NCBI RefSeq assembly: GCF_910592395.1
Contig: NC_088323.1
Span: 14,185,501 to 14,249,500 of the forward strand
DNA: 64,000 bases
Reading direction: 5' to 3'
Origin: Lineus longissimus
Lineage: Eukaryota > Nemertea > Pilidiophora > Heteronemertea > Lineidae
Shown here piece after piece: positions 43,030 through 54,201 of the stretch. Position 1 is the first letter of the stretch. Every line of letters begins with the position of its first letter. The translations under genes were made by a program, and so were the position numbers. Under the pieces are notes generated by a model. The model saw nothing but the letters and a program-made list of their open reading frames with translations, was not told where the DNA came from and did not search any database.

Positions 43030-43251
43030 TTTCTTCCTATAACCTCTTCCATTTTCTCGTTACCATTCAAAATGATAACCACACATGGTAAATCCTATTG
43101 GTTTTCAATGAATAGATTTTCATGAAGTTTGTGAATCTTCTTTAGGTAAACTAACTGATTTTTCTTCTGAACAATTTCTATTTTTGATTCTTTCATAAAA
43201 AACCATTGGATCTGTTTTGAGGTAAATTATGAAATTGGGTTTAACGCACAT
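43030..43251 (-). pseudogene. Deoxynucleoside kinase-like pseudogene, C-terminal part (copy B)
   Basis: This is the counterpart of 4831-5050, with KPNFIIYLKTDPMVFYERIK and EEKSVSLPKED. A short deletion removes part of the lid-like segment seen in copy A. Here the half-gene is separated from the N-terminal half only by the MITE, because the pogo element is absent. Confidence 0.65.
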
Positions 43252-43253
43252 TA

Positions 43254-43442
43254 TGTGATTCACCACATTAAATGGTCGCATGTCGCTTCGAGCTTGACAG
43301 GTTGAGACGGACTGGTTGTTCATTTCACTATTGTCTGCCTGTTGTGAAGTTTGTGTGTATCAATTTCTTCTATTATGTCCGGGTGTCATTTGAGGCTCAT
43401 CTTCTGTGAGACATGCGACCCATTTTGCCGTGGTGGGTCACA
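43254..43442. mobile_element. TA-flanked MITE in the kinase gene (copy B)
   Basis: This is the orthologous MITE, with TA at 43252-43253 and 43443-43444. The left arm is more decayed (TGTGATTCACCACATTAAAT). Its left TA corresponds to the intact site where the pogo-like element entered copy A. Confidence 0.75.
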
Positions 43443-43805
43443 TATCTTTGTAGTGTTTGGAATATGCGTCATCTAGACTATCAAATTGACCACAAGTTAA
43501 ATTTCCACTGAACAAACTCAGGCGTGAAAAGATATGGTGTATTGAGAAAACGCTTCTCTCCATAATAATAGTTTTACCTTCAGTTGAGTGCAATCTCTCA
43601 ATGAATGTTTCCATCGCCACCATTTGAAATTCGTCAGACTATTTTTTCGCGTTATTGTACATGTGCTCAAGTAGATTTTTCCCATGATAGTTTCTCTACA
43701 CCTCTAATGGTTCTGGTACTATTACTACGTCTGAGACTTCTTTAATGCCTTCGATTAACTCTGACGTCCAGAGGCAATGTTAACCTCAGCAACAATTCCT
43801 GCCAT
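43443..43805 (-). pseudogene. Deoxynucleoside kinase-like pseudogene, N-terminal part (copy B)
   Basis: This is the copy B counterpart of 7638-8004, with the same degenerate P-loop region. It reads METFIERLHSTEGKTIIMERS and is bounded downstream by the shared MITE at 43254-43442. Small deletions shift the upstream frame relative to copy A. Confidence 0.65.
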
Positions 43806-43851
43806 TTGTTAAACACTAAATAGTAATTAGTATATAGTTTTTAATTTCTAT

Positions 43852-46800
43852 TTAGAATTTACTATTAAACATTAAAACATTAAACAAAGTTTGGATCACT
43901 GAAATCAATGTATTTTTCATAAAATCCTGAATGGCATCGTACAGATTCCATCTTCTAAGATGAATCATGTAGTCGTCAAATGAGATGTCTCTCTGAACCA
44001 CATTCTTGGTAATTCCCTTCAGTTTCTTTGCTTTTGAATCTTTTGCTGTGTAAGCAAACATCTTACTTCTCAAGGCAATGCATTCTATCATCTCTTCTCC
44101 TCCTAGCTCTTCCTTAAAGTAACCTGGTACCTTCTTCTTGATAGTGTCATAGAGTGGATGGGACTGCGTCCCGAGAGCTGACCTCGTGTGGGATTTCCGG
44201 TAGTTAATGAAGTCGAAAAAAAATTATCCTTAAGGTTTGTCAGGTCCTTCGTCAACTCGTCAGTCTTTAACTTTAAGACAAAACTGTCAGTGTCAAGATA
44301 CAGTAGTTCCAGGTACTTCTCACCATAGCAAGGTTGAAGAACATCATAGTAGAACTAATACATCAGAAGCGTAGACAATTAAAAGACTGAAGCTCCGATG
44401 TAAATCGGTTTGTCGAATCTCATGGATGTTTTCCTCATGCTAATAGCTGCGTTCTGTTCGTCGAATATGCAAATTGAGGAAAACCTAGGATTGACCATGA
44501 AACTCCTGGCTATTTCTCCGTCTGTGACCAATTCAACTTCCATCCTGTTCCTTATGTTCTCATTTTTTTACTATAAAACGAGTTGTTCATAAGTTTTAAA
44601 TAATCTTTCTCGAAATCTTTAGTAGAATCCATCCTCCTTTTAGTGTTAAAATCGGTGTAGGGCGCCAACCACTTTGATTGTTTGAAACTTACCACAGAAT
44701 GAACCTTCTTAAGAACCATTCCTATCTTTAGGTAAAACTGTAGCATCCTGTATGCACTATGTAGTTGGTCTTATCCTTTTGTGTCAGTATTAACTTTACT
44801 ACATTAGATATTTTCCCCTTTCTGTCATCACCAAGTAACTCTCTCTGGTAAGGACTTAATTCATCATCATCGATTAAGAGAGATTCGGGACAGAATGGAA
44901 AGTTCTTTGATTTGAACTTAATGTTTTCGGGGTAAGCCAAGTCTACCTCTAAGAAGTAGCCTACTTCGTTGTGCTTAGCCTACTTCGTTGTGCTTAGGAA
45001 CTCCTTGTATCCAGCTTGACATCGTCCGAGAGCTTTTGGGTCTTTGGATTCCATCATCTCAAAACTGCCGTAGGGTTGAGGTTCCATCATTGCCCGACCA
45101 TAAAGGTTATTTGCATCGATGTAAAGTAGCTTGTGGTGCTAATCGGCCTTGACGTGTCTTGTTCCCATCACTCCTGAAATACCTCCTCTTATCGCCTTTT
45201 CAGAAGTAAGTAAAATGCTTCAAACCAACTTGCCATGTTAAACCAGGTGCTGAGTAACAGTGACAAGGATCGATCTGAAAGTAGTTCAAATTAAATTTCT
45301 CAAAGAAATCAGATAGAAGTAACACATCCGTTTTGAGGTACAGATCAATGAACTCTCCATGATTCTTGAAATTAAAATGATCCCAGGACCTATATCTTTT
45401 TAGCCTCTTCGTAAGCTGAATCATGTGCCATTTCATTCTTTAATTCGTCAAAGAACATAGACTTCTCATAGTAAGTAACTTAATAACTTTCATGTGATGT
45501 GTAAATTAAAAGGAACAAGGAACTGATCCTTTCTTTCTCAATATATCTGAATTCCTCACTATCAAGGAACATATGTATTGTAATTTTGAAGTCATCGCCT
45601 ACCATTGATTTGGTTATGTTGTCTAAACCAGATTGAATGAATCTGTACGAGTCTAAAAACCTAAGACACCCGAACTGAAATTAAATGTTTTAGCAGGTAT
45701 TTTAAGTTTTTTATGTTCAGGAAGTTTAGTCATTAATTAGGTGAGAATCGTAATTACTAAGATTATGGAAGAACACCGGAACAAACATGGCTTTCTTTTC
45801 ATTCAAGTTGCAAGAGTTGTGAGCAACTCCTCGGTATCTACCCTTGTAGTGATCATGATCATTGTCGTAACCTAGCAATTGGTTAGAGTAGTAACTGTGT
45901 GTTTCTTTGTGATGTCTCTGCCAGTCTGACTTCGTCCCGAGAGCAGAGCTCGAATCAGACTCCGTCCCGACAGCAGAGCTCGAGTCTGCCTCTGTCATGA
46001 CGAGAGTAACGTTGCAGTTCAGTTGATTAGATAATAATTCTTCCGTTCTGATTAATCAGTCACAGAAAACGTTTACAATATCAGAACCCCTGTAACTCGT
46101 GTATTCACTATTGTAGAGTAACGGGTAGTCGGAGTGAACATAAGCTTCTACTGCAGATGAAACCAGTTTGAATAGCTTTTTGATTACAGTGGTTACTGGG
46201 GATACAGGGTTAACAGGTTCATTAACAACATGAATACTTATGGATTCAAAATCAGCATAGATCACAAAGGGAACTCTGTTCTTGAATGAGTGCTTTTCAA
46301 ATAGAAGTTGAGACCATTTACTGTTCGGTGCAGGCAGAGTGGTCTTACAGTAATCGTGTTCACCACATTTCAGTTTATGGTTTTCTAGTGTTGATTTACG
46401 ATAAAAGTAGTTCATGCATCTCCTGCAGAGAAATACGGTATTCCTGGTTGTCTTGTAGAAAAAATTGATGTCTCCTATGTGCATGAAATGGTCCTTGAAG
46501 TAAAGCAGATCGATAACATCATCATCGTCATAGTTCTTTGACAGGAAGAGTGGTTCTAGTTGTGCATAATAGATGACCTTAGCTGATTCATTCTGTAACT
46601 TTAAAACGTTAATATTAAGATTGTTGTCTTTCTCGATCTTTGAGATATCCTTTTGGATACATACAGGAAAGGAGTTAATTTTGATACAACCGTTATCTAG
46701 TTTGGCTAGTTCTTCTTAACTAGCTATAGTTTCAGGTGTGACTTTGTCGGGTGTGACGTTGTAATATTCAGCAGCCAATAGACTCCATAGAAAACACTTA

Positions 46801-47098
46801 TTATCATTTGATTGAATATTCATTACAGCTTTTGTTTTGAATGGTAGTTGAGTGTAATGACCACCTTTACACTTTTGTATGAACAGATTGTGAGGTCACA
46901 AGACTTTATCACATTTAAAGACAAACCATTTCCTTGAAAGTACCTCTCTCCAATCTGAGCCTTAATGTATTTAAACTGATTTGTTATGGCATAAATCTCC
47001 TGATTCCTCGTAATTGTGCTTTCCATTGGAGACTGAATATGGTGGGTCGAGCTATGCTCTCTGGACGTAGTCCGGGTGACGCTTTCACCAGACCTCAT
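43852..47098 (-). pseudogene. Protein-primed type B DNA polymerase of virus-like element (copy B)
   Basis: This is the same polymerase remnant as 8051-11700, with the Exo I motif VIYADFES at about 46260, YLKTDVLLLSDFFEKF at about 45300, and the C-terminal TAKDSKAKKLKGITKNV at about 44030. It lacks copy A's MITE and 246-bp tandem duplication. It has its own lesions: a 21-bp duplication at about 44960-44990 and indels near 44216 and 44567. The TAA in the N-terminal region is shared with copy A. Confidence 0.9.
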
Positions 47099-47483
47099 GA
47101 ACTCGGCAAAAACCGAGATATCATAATTTTGTGATGGTAATCATTAAGTTTGAATAGGACCTCTTCCAACTTATCTCTGTACTCATGAAACTGTTTTGCT
47201 CGTTTGTCATTTTTTTAAACGAATAGTGACAACAGGACTACCGAATACTTTTACTACTTTGATATCTTCAACTTTTCTAATGTTATCTAATTATTCTGTC
47301 TCAAATGCACCCTCAAATATGTCTCAAATACCCTTGTTTACTCAAATGCTGCACTTATTTAGTTTGATGACCCTTGGTTTTAGTATGAGCTGCCATATTT
47401 GTGTAAGAAATGTCCTTGTCACATGTAGCACTGTGAACTTTCTTGTTTCTATCCATTTAGAATAAAACAATTTATTTAATTTA

Positions 47484-47545
47484 CTAGATTCCATCTAGAA
47501 TATACTAGACTGGGTCTAGAATTTACTAAACTGGGTCTAGAATTT
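47484..47545. repeat. Short tandem repeat, period about 22 bp
   Basis: Three units of (A/G)CTGGGTCTAGAATTTACT-like sequence are followed by a Pro/Thr/Gly-coding repeat region on the minus strand. Confidence 0.7.
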
Positions 47546-47793
47546 AATATAGTGTGTGAGGAGGTGCTGATGGTATTCCAGGAAGTGGTATTCCAGGTGG
47601 TTCTGAGGGTTTATCAGTAATCGACTGACCATGATAGTGATAGTTGTAAATGTAAGTGTTTCCAGGAACTGGGATTCCGTGTAGTGACATTACAGGAACT
47701 GACGTTCAATTTCCAGGTACTGGTGTTACAGGGCTTACTGGCGTTCCATTTCCAGTTACTGGCTTTTCAGTTTCTCTAACATCTCAGTCTTTG
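47545..47793 (-). pseudogene. Pro/Thr/Gly/Val-rich repeat region of virus-like element
   Basis: The minus strand codes repeats of the type PVTGNGTPV, SPVTPVPGN and GIPVPGN, with interspersed stops. It lies just downstream of the 155-codon ORF. A related repeat (TKPVTPVP-like, about 48440-48530) lies upstream of it. It may be a low-complexity tail of a neighbouring protein. Not assignable. Confidence 0.35.
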
Positions 47794-48261
47794 CTAGCGT
47801 TTTCTCTCTTCTAGAAAAGTCTTCTTAAGGGATTCTACATCAACCCCAGTCTGGCTCTCCATTTGTTTCTTTCTAATACCGTTTTTCATTGAAATGTACT
47901 TCTTCTTCTCCTTGAGAATAAAACTAAACTCTTCTGTAGAGAGGTGTGAATCGGTTAAGGCTTTACTTACTAAATCATTGATAGTGTTCAGTTTGGAAAT
48001 AGCGAGCATACCCAACTTTTCATGTTTTTCTATTTTCTTAAGTATGTTTTTCTTCTGCCAACTTAGAAATGAGGAAAAAAGGGCACTTCCTATTGTCACA
48101 CCACCCAAAGCTAAACCCATCGGCGGCGTGATGACTCCAGATAATGCTGAAATACCAACAGAGCCTGCTGCTACACTTGTAAAATTAAGACCGTGCCTAA
48201 TGCAAGTAACTACATTGAATGCTTTCTTGTATTTTGAAAATATATTTTCTTCTGTATTCAA
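47794..48261 (-). CDS. Intact 155-aa hydrophobic-core/coiled-coil protein of virus-like element
   Basis: This ORF opens at ATG 48261 and is intact. Residues about 27-65 form a Gly/Ala-rich hydrophobic segment (VAAGSVGISALSGVITPPMG then LALGGVTIGSALFSSFLS). A basic helix (KKNILKKIEKHEKLGMLAIS) and a charged helical part follow, with LTDSHLSTEEFSFILKEKKK then ISMKNGIRKKQ. The pattern 'DSHIS.EEF..IL.E...Y..MK..IR' recalls hypothetical proteins encoded near PolB genes in invertebrate virus-like elements (recollection, unsearched). It is membrane-active or a virion component by inference. It is the best-preserved long ORF of the element and has no copy A counterpart. Confidence 0.6.
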   Translation of the reverse strand: MNTEENIFSKYKKAFNVVTCIRHGLNFTSVAAGSVGISALSGVITPPMGLALGGVTIGSALFSSFLSWQKKNILKKIEKHEKLGMLAISKLNTINDLVSKALTDSHLSTEEFSFILKEKKKYISMKNGIRKKQMESQTGVDVESLKKTFLEERKR

Positions 48262-48574
48262 TCTCCTCCTCTAAGAACTTCTTGACTTCACTGATTTGTT
48301 GAAGTCTAAAACCCTGAGGCCCGTTCTCTGGACTTTGTCCTGTTCAAGCTAATCGATCTTACCCCTGTAAATTTGGACCAGGATAAAGCTTATAACTTTC
48401 TTCCATTTAGTTAATGAGTAAAACTAGAATCTATTGGCTTTCCAATAATGTGTTTACCAGTAGATCTAGGAACTGGTGTTACAGGTTTATCCGTAATGTG
48501 CTTAGCAATAATTGGCTTACCAGTAGCTTCTTCTTCTTCTATTTTTACTTGCTTGTCTAACCTTCTGTAATTCT

Positions 48575-48702
48575 TCTTTACGGTTATTTGGTCTCTTTGA
48601 GTAACCCCAAGTTCTGTTCATTTAGCTTTTACTTACTTATCAATTTTAAACTATGACTTCGTCAAGAGAGCAAAGCTCGACTTCTGTTAATAACTTTGAC
48701 TG
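48575..48702. repeat. Left copy of about 125-bp flanking direct repeat
   Basis: Text from TTTACGGTTATTTGG through GAGTAACCCCAAGTTCTG and GACTTCGTCAAGAGAGCAAA to TTAATAACTTTGACT recurs at 54070-54201. The pair flanks the Harbinger element together with a transposase fragment. It is far longer than the 3-bp duplication expected for Harbinger. Confidence 0.85.
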
Positions 48703-48704
48703 TA

Positions 48705-48838
48705 TCTTAATGTGGGTACCATCAACGCATCCGATGACTTCTGGAAACCCAGCCATTTCATAGAATCCTGTGTGAATTTTTCTGCACTCGTCCTGTTTTG
48801 TGGGCCATTTGATAAAGTCATCTTTGATGCCAACCAGG
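48705..48838 (-). pseudogene. Displaced middle fragment of Harbinger transposase
   Basis: The minus strand reads ALVGIKDDFIKWPTKQDECR then HTGFYEMAGFPEVIGCVDGT and HIKIQ. This is the HARBI1 segment with the first catalytic Asp (GCVDGTH). It abuts the left terminal repeat of the Harbinger element from outside and the 125-bp flanking repeat on its other side. In a normal element it would lie between the exons at 53556 and 52196. Confidence 0.9.
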
Positions 48839-49058
48839 GCCGGTTGCACAAAAGTTATGGTGATAAAAGTATGTTAGTTTATCTTTTTATGTTAAAGTCC
48901 CTAACTTAGCGTTAGCTAACATAACGCTAAAATTGAGTTTCACAAATCAATGTCAGGCCCAATGTTAACAAACGCTACTTTCAAGTAAATCAATGTTAGT
49001 TGCTAGGGACATTTCCCATAATGCATTTGGTCCTCATATTGAAAGCAAGACATGCAAG

Positions 49059-51406
49059 ATGGCTGCCTCCATAGAGAATCATTCATCTCAAAAGACAAAA
49101 AGGGAGAGAAAACCAAATTTTTCACACTCAGAAGCCGAAGTTTTAGTCGATGTTGTTATAAATGAACTTGGGATCTTGCGATCCAAGTTTTCGTCAGAGG
49201 TGACAAACAAAATGAAAAAAAAACAAATGGGATGAAATTGTTCCTTGGGAGTGGCCACAAGGACCGGGGATAACTGCAGGGGAAAATGGAACCAGCAGCT
49301 TTCAAAGGCGAAAGAGATCTATTCCCTGCAGCAAAAACACTGAGAGGGACTGGCGGAGGGGGAAAGATGCCACAGGCCGACCCTACACTGCAGAGAATAA
49401 TAGAAACATTCGAAAAAGATGCAGCATTCAGAGGCATCACTGGTGGATTTGAGTCTGCAGGTAGGTACACCAGGCTCCGATTTAGCCTAATTTGGCCATA
49501 AAACGCTATCTGCTTCTACCAGCATATATTTCTGAACATAGGCCTAAGCCTTAATAGGTCTAGATTTCATAGCCTGATGTTAATCTTCAAAAACATTGGT
49601 GGAATTAAGCTCAACTCGGCCCTACCCTGGCTAAGTTCAAAGTATGTCGTCTGGTGCCTGCATCGATATTGGCACTCTGCCAGCCATTTTGTTGGACTTC
49701 CTGTGTGTATAGCGACCATGTGTACATGCTGACATGACAGTGCATGCATGCATTTTTCAAGCGGCCGAAAGTACAGCTTTTCATGACCGTCACTTAGAAA
49801 TAGTACCATAGTAGTTGACTTCATAGCTCTATAAATCAAATCCATCAGCAGATAAGGCAGTTCAACTGCACAAAAGTACAGAAAATGTGGTTATTCGCTG
49901 CTCCAAATACGCGCTTGCAAACTTCCCGACTCCATATTTCTAAGCGCACTGAGGATGCCCAGTAAGTGTATTGAACGCAAAGTTTGCAAATAGTACTATA
50001 CAGGGTGAAACAGAAATAAGTTTCAATATAAATAATAATTTGTTAATACTTTTGATTTATTCGGTAAGTCATGTGAATTACCTCAAAGAATTAACAAAAT
50101 GATCGCAATTGTACACATTAGGCCTATTGTTAAGCTGACATCACCCTGTTTTAATGGAATATCATAGAAATTTGGATTTTCAATGGATTTAATTAGAATT
50201 TATTGATTTTTCCCGCCAATTTCTGTGATTCATTCCCTTTAAACTTTAAAACTTTCATTTGTTTATATTTTCAGTAACCACACCTATAAAGGCTACAGCA
50301 GCAGTCTCCCTCCCTGCTACATTACCTGATCTGACTGGTTGGACTCCTGGTAAGTTCAATTTAAAGGTGCTGGAAGCTCGATGATAAATATGCCCATGTC
50401 AATTAAGAGCCGAGTATTTCTGAGACTATGATACATTACATTGGTACCGGTATACAATGGAAGAAATACAAGTAGGCCTACTGAGAAACAGAAAGCGACT
50501 GTAGTGACCCGGTTAGACATCATGCGTCTTTAATTTAGAAATAGTAAAATTATTTTTTATGATAATTTCATTAAATTTTTCAGTAAATCAAGCTGCATAT
50601 GTTGATGTCGACTGCTCAGATGCAGTGGTTGTGGCAACCTTTGATCATCAACCACACGAAACACACATAGAGGGAGCCACAATAATTCTTGGTATGCTAT
50701 TAGATACAGGTTCGGTCTTTCAGTAGGCTATTAGGCCCGGGGTCTAATACTGTATCGATGCTGATAGCCTGGCCCACACCTCATATATCAAGGCATTTGC
50801 ATTTTGGATATTTGAATCTATATTTGCCAGAGTTTTGGTTGCAAAACATTTTGTGACCTTTCGTGATTTGATATTTATCATCATATAGGCCGAACTGTCA
50901 TTTTTTATTCTAGATTCTCGACAGACGATGAGAGCCACTGCAATGACTGCCCCAAAATCTCCAGCCAAAAAGAAGGCCAAACTGTGCAAAGTCACTGGTG
51001 AGTAGTTGGGACTCTAGAATGGCGAAAGCCTTTCTTGATTTTAAGCAGTCCCTACATGAATCAATCAAATGTGCTAAAATGAGCTCTGGCAGTTCACAAA
51101 GTGACAAAATTGAAGTGCTGTGTGATCCATTTAACCCGTCATAATTTGTTTCATTCTCTCCTAGGTGCCAGGAAAGCACATGCGAAGAGTCTACTGACAG
51201 ACGCCATGTGCCCACATAAGACACAGCAGGATGTCTTTAACATGCAGCTTGAGGTCCTTGAGGCAACACTTGTGACGCAGAAGGCCACAACACGTACTCA
51301 AGAAGTTCTCCAGAAAGAGGCTGGCCTTCGAATAGAAAAGCTGCAGCTGGAGATTGCTCTTCTGAAGGAAAAGGAGTTCTTGGGTCTGTCGGGCATTGAA
51401 CTGTAA
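49059..51406 (+). CDS. Harbinger Myb/SANT-like DNA-binding protein gene, five exons
   Basis: The exons are 49059-49460, 50275-50349, 50584-50691, 50914-50997 and 51165-51406. Every intron is GT-AG and in phase 1, and the reading is open from 49286 through all joins to TAA 51406. Exon 1 starts MAASIENHSSQ and has a trihelix segment (NFSHSEAEVLVDVVINELGI). Frame is lost near an A9 run (49215-49223), and part of the usual helix seems deleted before EPAAFKGERD and GITGGFESAG. Exon 4 codes a nuclear-localisation-like SPAKKKAKLCK. Exon 5 is a coiled coil with QKEAGLRIEKLQLEIALLKE. In Harbinger this protein binds the ends and helps import the transposase. Only exon 1 is damaged. Confidence 0.8.
49461..50274. 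other. Intron 1 of the Harbinger Myb-like gene
   Basis: The 814-bp stretch runs from GTAGGT to TTTTCAG. No other feature is seen. ORFs on the minus strand at 49567-49845 lack motifs. Confidence 0.6.
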
Positions 51407-51702
51407 ATTTATGTGTAAATAGTATATTTGTCTATAGGATTTGAATTTTTAAATATTAAATATATTAAATAGTAAATATATAGTAAATATCAAGTTATTT
51501 AAAACACAAAGGGAATGTATCAAAATTAGAAGCTACAGTGTCAGTGACATGATGAAAATGTTATGGTATATTTCTTACGCGAGTGTTGATTATGCAATAC
51601 ATATAGTTATAGTTTTTAAGTTTGAAATTGGAAAATTCACTGGCTGTAGCTTCCACTGTTTTGATATATCCCCTCACTCAGGTTGCAGTGGATCACAGTC
51701 AA

Positions 51703-52196
51703 TTAAGCAAAGTAGCGATTGGCGAGGTAGTCCCTGTAAACACTGCCAGAGTTTGGGCCAGCATACTCCTCATCATCATCTTCATCATCTTCTTCGTCAT
51801 CACTGTCGTTGTCTTCTGGGGGTTCACGTTCTCCTCTCATCTTTGCAATATTATGCAGGACAAAACAGGCAGAGATGATCTTAACTACACGGTCTGGCTG
51901 CATACGAATCTCCCCATGGAGAACATGGAACCTCCTCTTTAACACTCCAAAGGCATGTTCTATCCTCACTCTTGTGGCACTTAACGAAGTGTTCAATCTC
52001 TGCTGGGCTTCTGTTGTGGGTGCTCCGTACGGGACGATGAGATACAGCAAGCAAGAGTATCCACTATCTCCTAGCAACAGTCCATCTTCACCTCTGGGGT
52101 TTGTCAGTTCCAGGTGGTCTTTAAGGTCACTGTTCCTCCAAATAAAGGCATCATGGATTGCCCCTGGCCAACGTGCAACTACATTGGTGAATTTTC
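51703..52196 (-). pseudogene. Harbinger transposase (HARBI1-type), last exon
   Basis: After a TTTTCAG acceptor (52197-52203 complement) the frame reads FTNVVARWPGAIHDAFIWRN, holding the second catalytic Asp in the WPG..HD motif. LLLGDSGYSCLLYLIVPYG then RIEHAFGVLKRRF follow, with the third acidic residue. It ends in an acidic tail (DNDSDDEEDDEDDDEEY). The exon is open. The middle exon with the first catalytic Asp is missing from this position. Confidence 0.9.
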
Positions 52197-52316
52197 CTGA
52201 AAAGGAAATGTATCATTTTAGTTAGGAGGGCTATTGATCATTATTACACGACCACTCCGTATTCCCAAATGCCATTGGATAAAACCACGTCACGTGGGCT
52301 TTGACATATCGTGATA

Positions 52317-53546
52317 CAGAGCATGCTCCGCACAAAACAGTGAACTCTTCACTGTCTCCATTTTCCACTTACACAGTAGACAGTTCACAGTTGGCCAGAT
52401 GCTTTCGCCGTCTATTATCCGCTTCTTGAATTAACAATGAGTGGGCCCATACGTGAGACAAAAAGTTACCAGACTGTGACTCGTGGCTGTGAATGATAGG
52501 ACCCCGACCCCTGATCACTGCCAAACTTTATATGTCAGACAAAAAAATTCCTGATTGTGACTTACGGCTTGGAATGATGGGACCCCGACCCATGACCACT
52601 GCCAAACTTTATATGTGAGACAAAAAGTTACCAGATTGTGACTCGTGGCTGTGAATGATAGGACCCCGACCCATGATCACTGCCAAACTTCATACGTGAG
52701 ACAAAAAGTTACCAGATTGTGACTCGTGGCTGGGAATGATAGGACCCCGACCCCTGATCACTGCCAAACTTTATATGTGAGACAAAAAGTTACCTGATTG
52801 TGACTTACGGCTGGGAGTGATGGGACCCCGACCCATGACCACTGCCAAACTTCATACGTGAGACAAAAAGTTCCCAGATTGTGACTCGTGGCTGTGAATG
52901 ATAGGACCCCGACCCCTGATCACTGCCAAACTTTATATGTGATACAAAAATTTACCTGATTGTGACTTACGGCTGGTATTGATGGGACCCCGACCCATGA
53001 CCACTGCCAAACTTCATACGTGAGACAAAAAGTTACCAGATTGTGACTCGCGGCTGGGAATGATAGGACCCCGACCCATGATCACTGCCAAACTTTGTGA
53101 GACAAAAAGTTCCCAGATTGTGTCTCGTGGCTGTGAATGATAGGACCCCGACCCATGATCACTGCCAAACTTCAAATGGGTCATGGGTCGGGGTCGGGGT
53201 CCTATCATTCACAGCCACGAGTCACAATCTGGTAACTTTTTGTCTCACATATAAAGTTTGGCAGTGGTCATGGGTCGGGGTCCCATCATTCCAAGCCGTA
53301 AGTCACAATCAGGAATTTTTTTGTCTCACATATAAAGTTTGGCAGTGATCAGGGGTCGGGGTCCTATCATTCACAGCCACGAGTCACAGTCTGGTAACTT
53401 TTTGTCTCACGTATGGGCCCACTCATTGTTAATTCAAGAAGCGGATAATAGACGGCGAAAGCATCTGGCCAACTGTGAACTGTCTACTGTGTAAGTGGAA
53501 AATGGAGACAGTGAAGAGTTCACTGTTTTGTGCGGAGCATGCTCTG
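52317..53546. mobile_element. Foldback-like element with 81-bp tandem repeats
   Basis: The inverted arms of about 380 bp begin CAGAGCATGCTCCGCACAAA at 52317, with the complement ending at 53546. The unique outer part is about 130-160 bp. Inside are about nine direct units of 81-82 bp (GACCCCGACCC at about 52499, 52582, 52663, 52744, 52826, 52907, 52988, 53069, 53150) and three inverted ones at the right. Units alternate between an ACTCGTGGCTG form and an ACTTACGGCTG form, a 163-bp dimer. No ORF of its own. Long arms made of tandem repeats are the hallmark of foldback elements. Confidence 0.8.
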
Positions 53547-53555
53547 ACAACTTAC

Positions 53556-53855
53556 ACTAGCTTTGTCTACACCGAAAGTGTCCCCAATAACTTCAAAGAA
53601 AGCTCCAGATGCAAAATAACGGAGAGCAATCAAGACTTGCACCTCAGGTGAAATTGCATGGCTTCTGTTGGTCGCACTTTCAATGTCCTCCCTGAGCATT
53701 TCAACTATCAAAACAATGGTTTCTCTGCAAAAACGGTATCTTTTAAAAAGTTTATTGTCATTGAGGAAATCCAAGTGGTTGATTCTTTGTCTAAAATGCC
53801 GTGGAGCTTGAAAAAATGGCTGGAAAGCCACAAACAGGGCCTGGTTGTCCACCAT
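53556..53855 (-). pseudogene. Harbinger transposase (HARBI1-type), first exon
   Basis: From ATG 53855 on the minus strand: RHFRQRINHLDFLNDNKLFK, then RYRFCRETIVLIVEMLREDI, then SPEVQVLIALRYFASGAFFE and VIGDTFGVDKAS. This is the N-terminal helical (HTH) region of HARBI1-type DDE_Tnp_4 transposases. The exon ends at a GTAAGT donor (53550-53555 complement), and a foldback-like element begins three bases further into the intron. Confidence 0.85.
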
Positions 53856-54069
53856 TTTGTTTCAACTAACTCCAAAGTAAGGATTTATCTTGGGGTTAGG
53901 AGGTCAGTTAAAGTTAGCGTTAACTTAACGCTACTTTTAAATAATTTTCTTTCTTGCAACCCAAATTAACTTTTTGGAGTTAAGTTAACGCCAAGATAAC
54001 CTAACAGTGATTTTTAACTATTTTTTACTTTTGTGCAACCGGCCCCTGTAAAAATTCGTCTAATACTTC

Positions 54070-54201
54070 TTTACAGTTATTTGGTGCTTTGAGTAACCCC
54101 AAGTTCTGTTCATTTAGCTTAAGTAAAACTTACTTATCAATTTTAAACTATGACTTCGTCAAGAGAGCAAAGCTCGACTTATGTTAATAACTTTGACTAG
54201 T
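54070..54201. repeat. Right copy of about 125-bp flanking direct repeat
   Basis: This partner of 48575-48702 differs by a few bases and a short indel. The two presumably derive from one host-side sequence. Confidence 0.85.

Larger units (their letters stand above)
48837..54045. mobile_element. PIF/Harbinger DNA transposon, 5.2 kb (copy B only)
   Basis: The ends are inverted repeats GGGCCGGTTGCACAAAAGT (48837) and complement (ending 54045), with AT-rich TTAACGCTAA words repeated inside both ends. It encodes the two Harbinger proteins in convergent arrangement: a Myb/SANT-like gene on + (49059-51406) and a HARBI1-type transposase on - (51703-53855). A 3-bp duplication is not evident (left flank CCA, right flank CTG). 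A foldback-like element sits in the transposase intron. Confidence 0.9.

Noticed and set aside
52440-53410. CRISPR-like array
   Set aside because: The whole 81-bp unit repeats without variable spacers, and the array is part of an inverted-repeat element in an animal genome.
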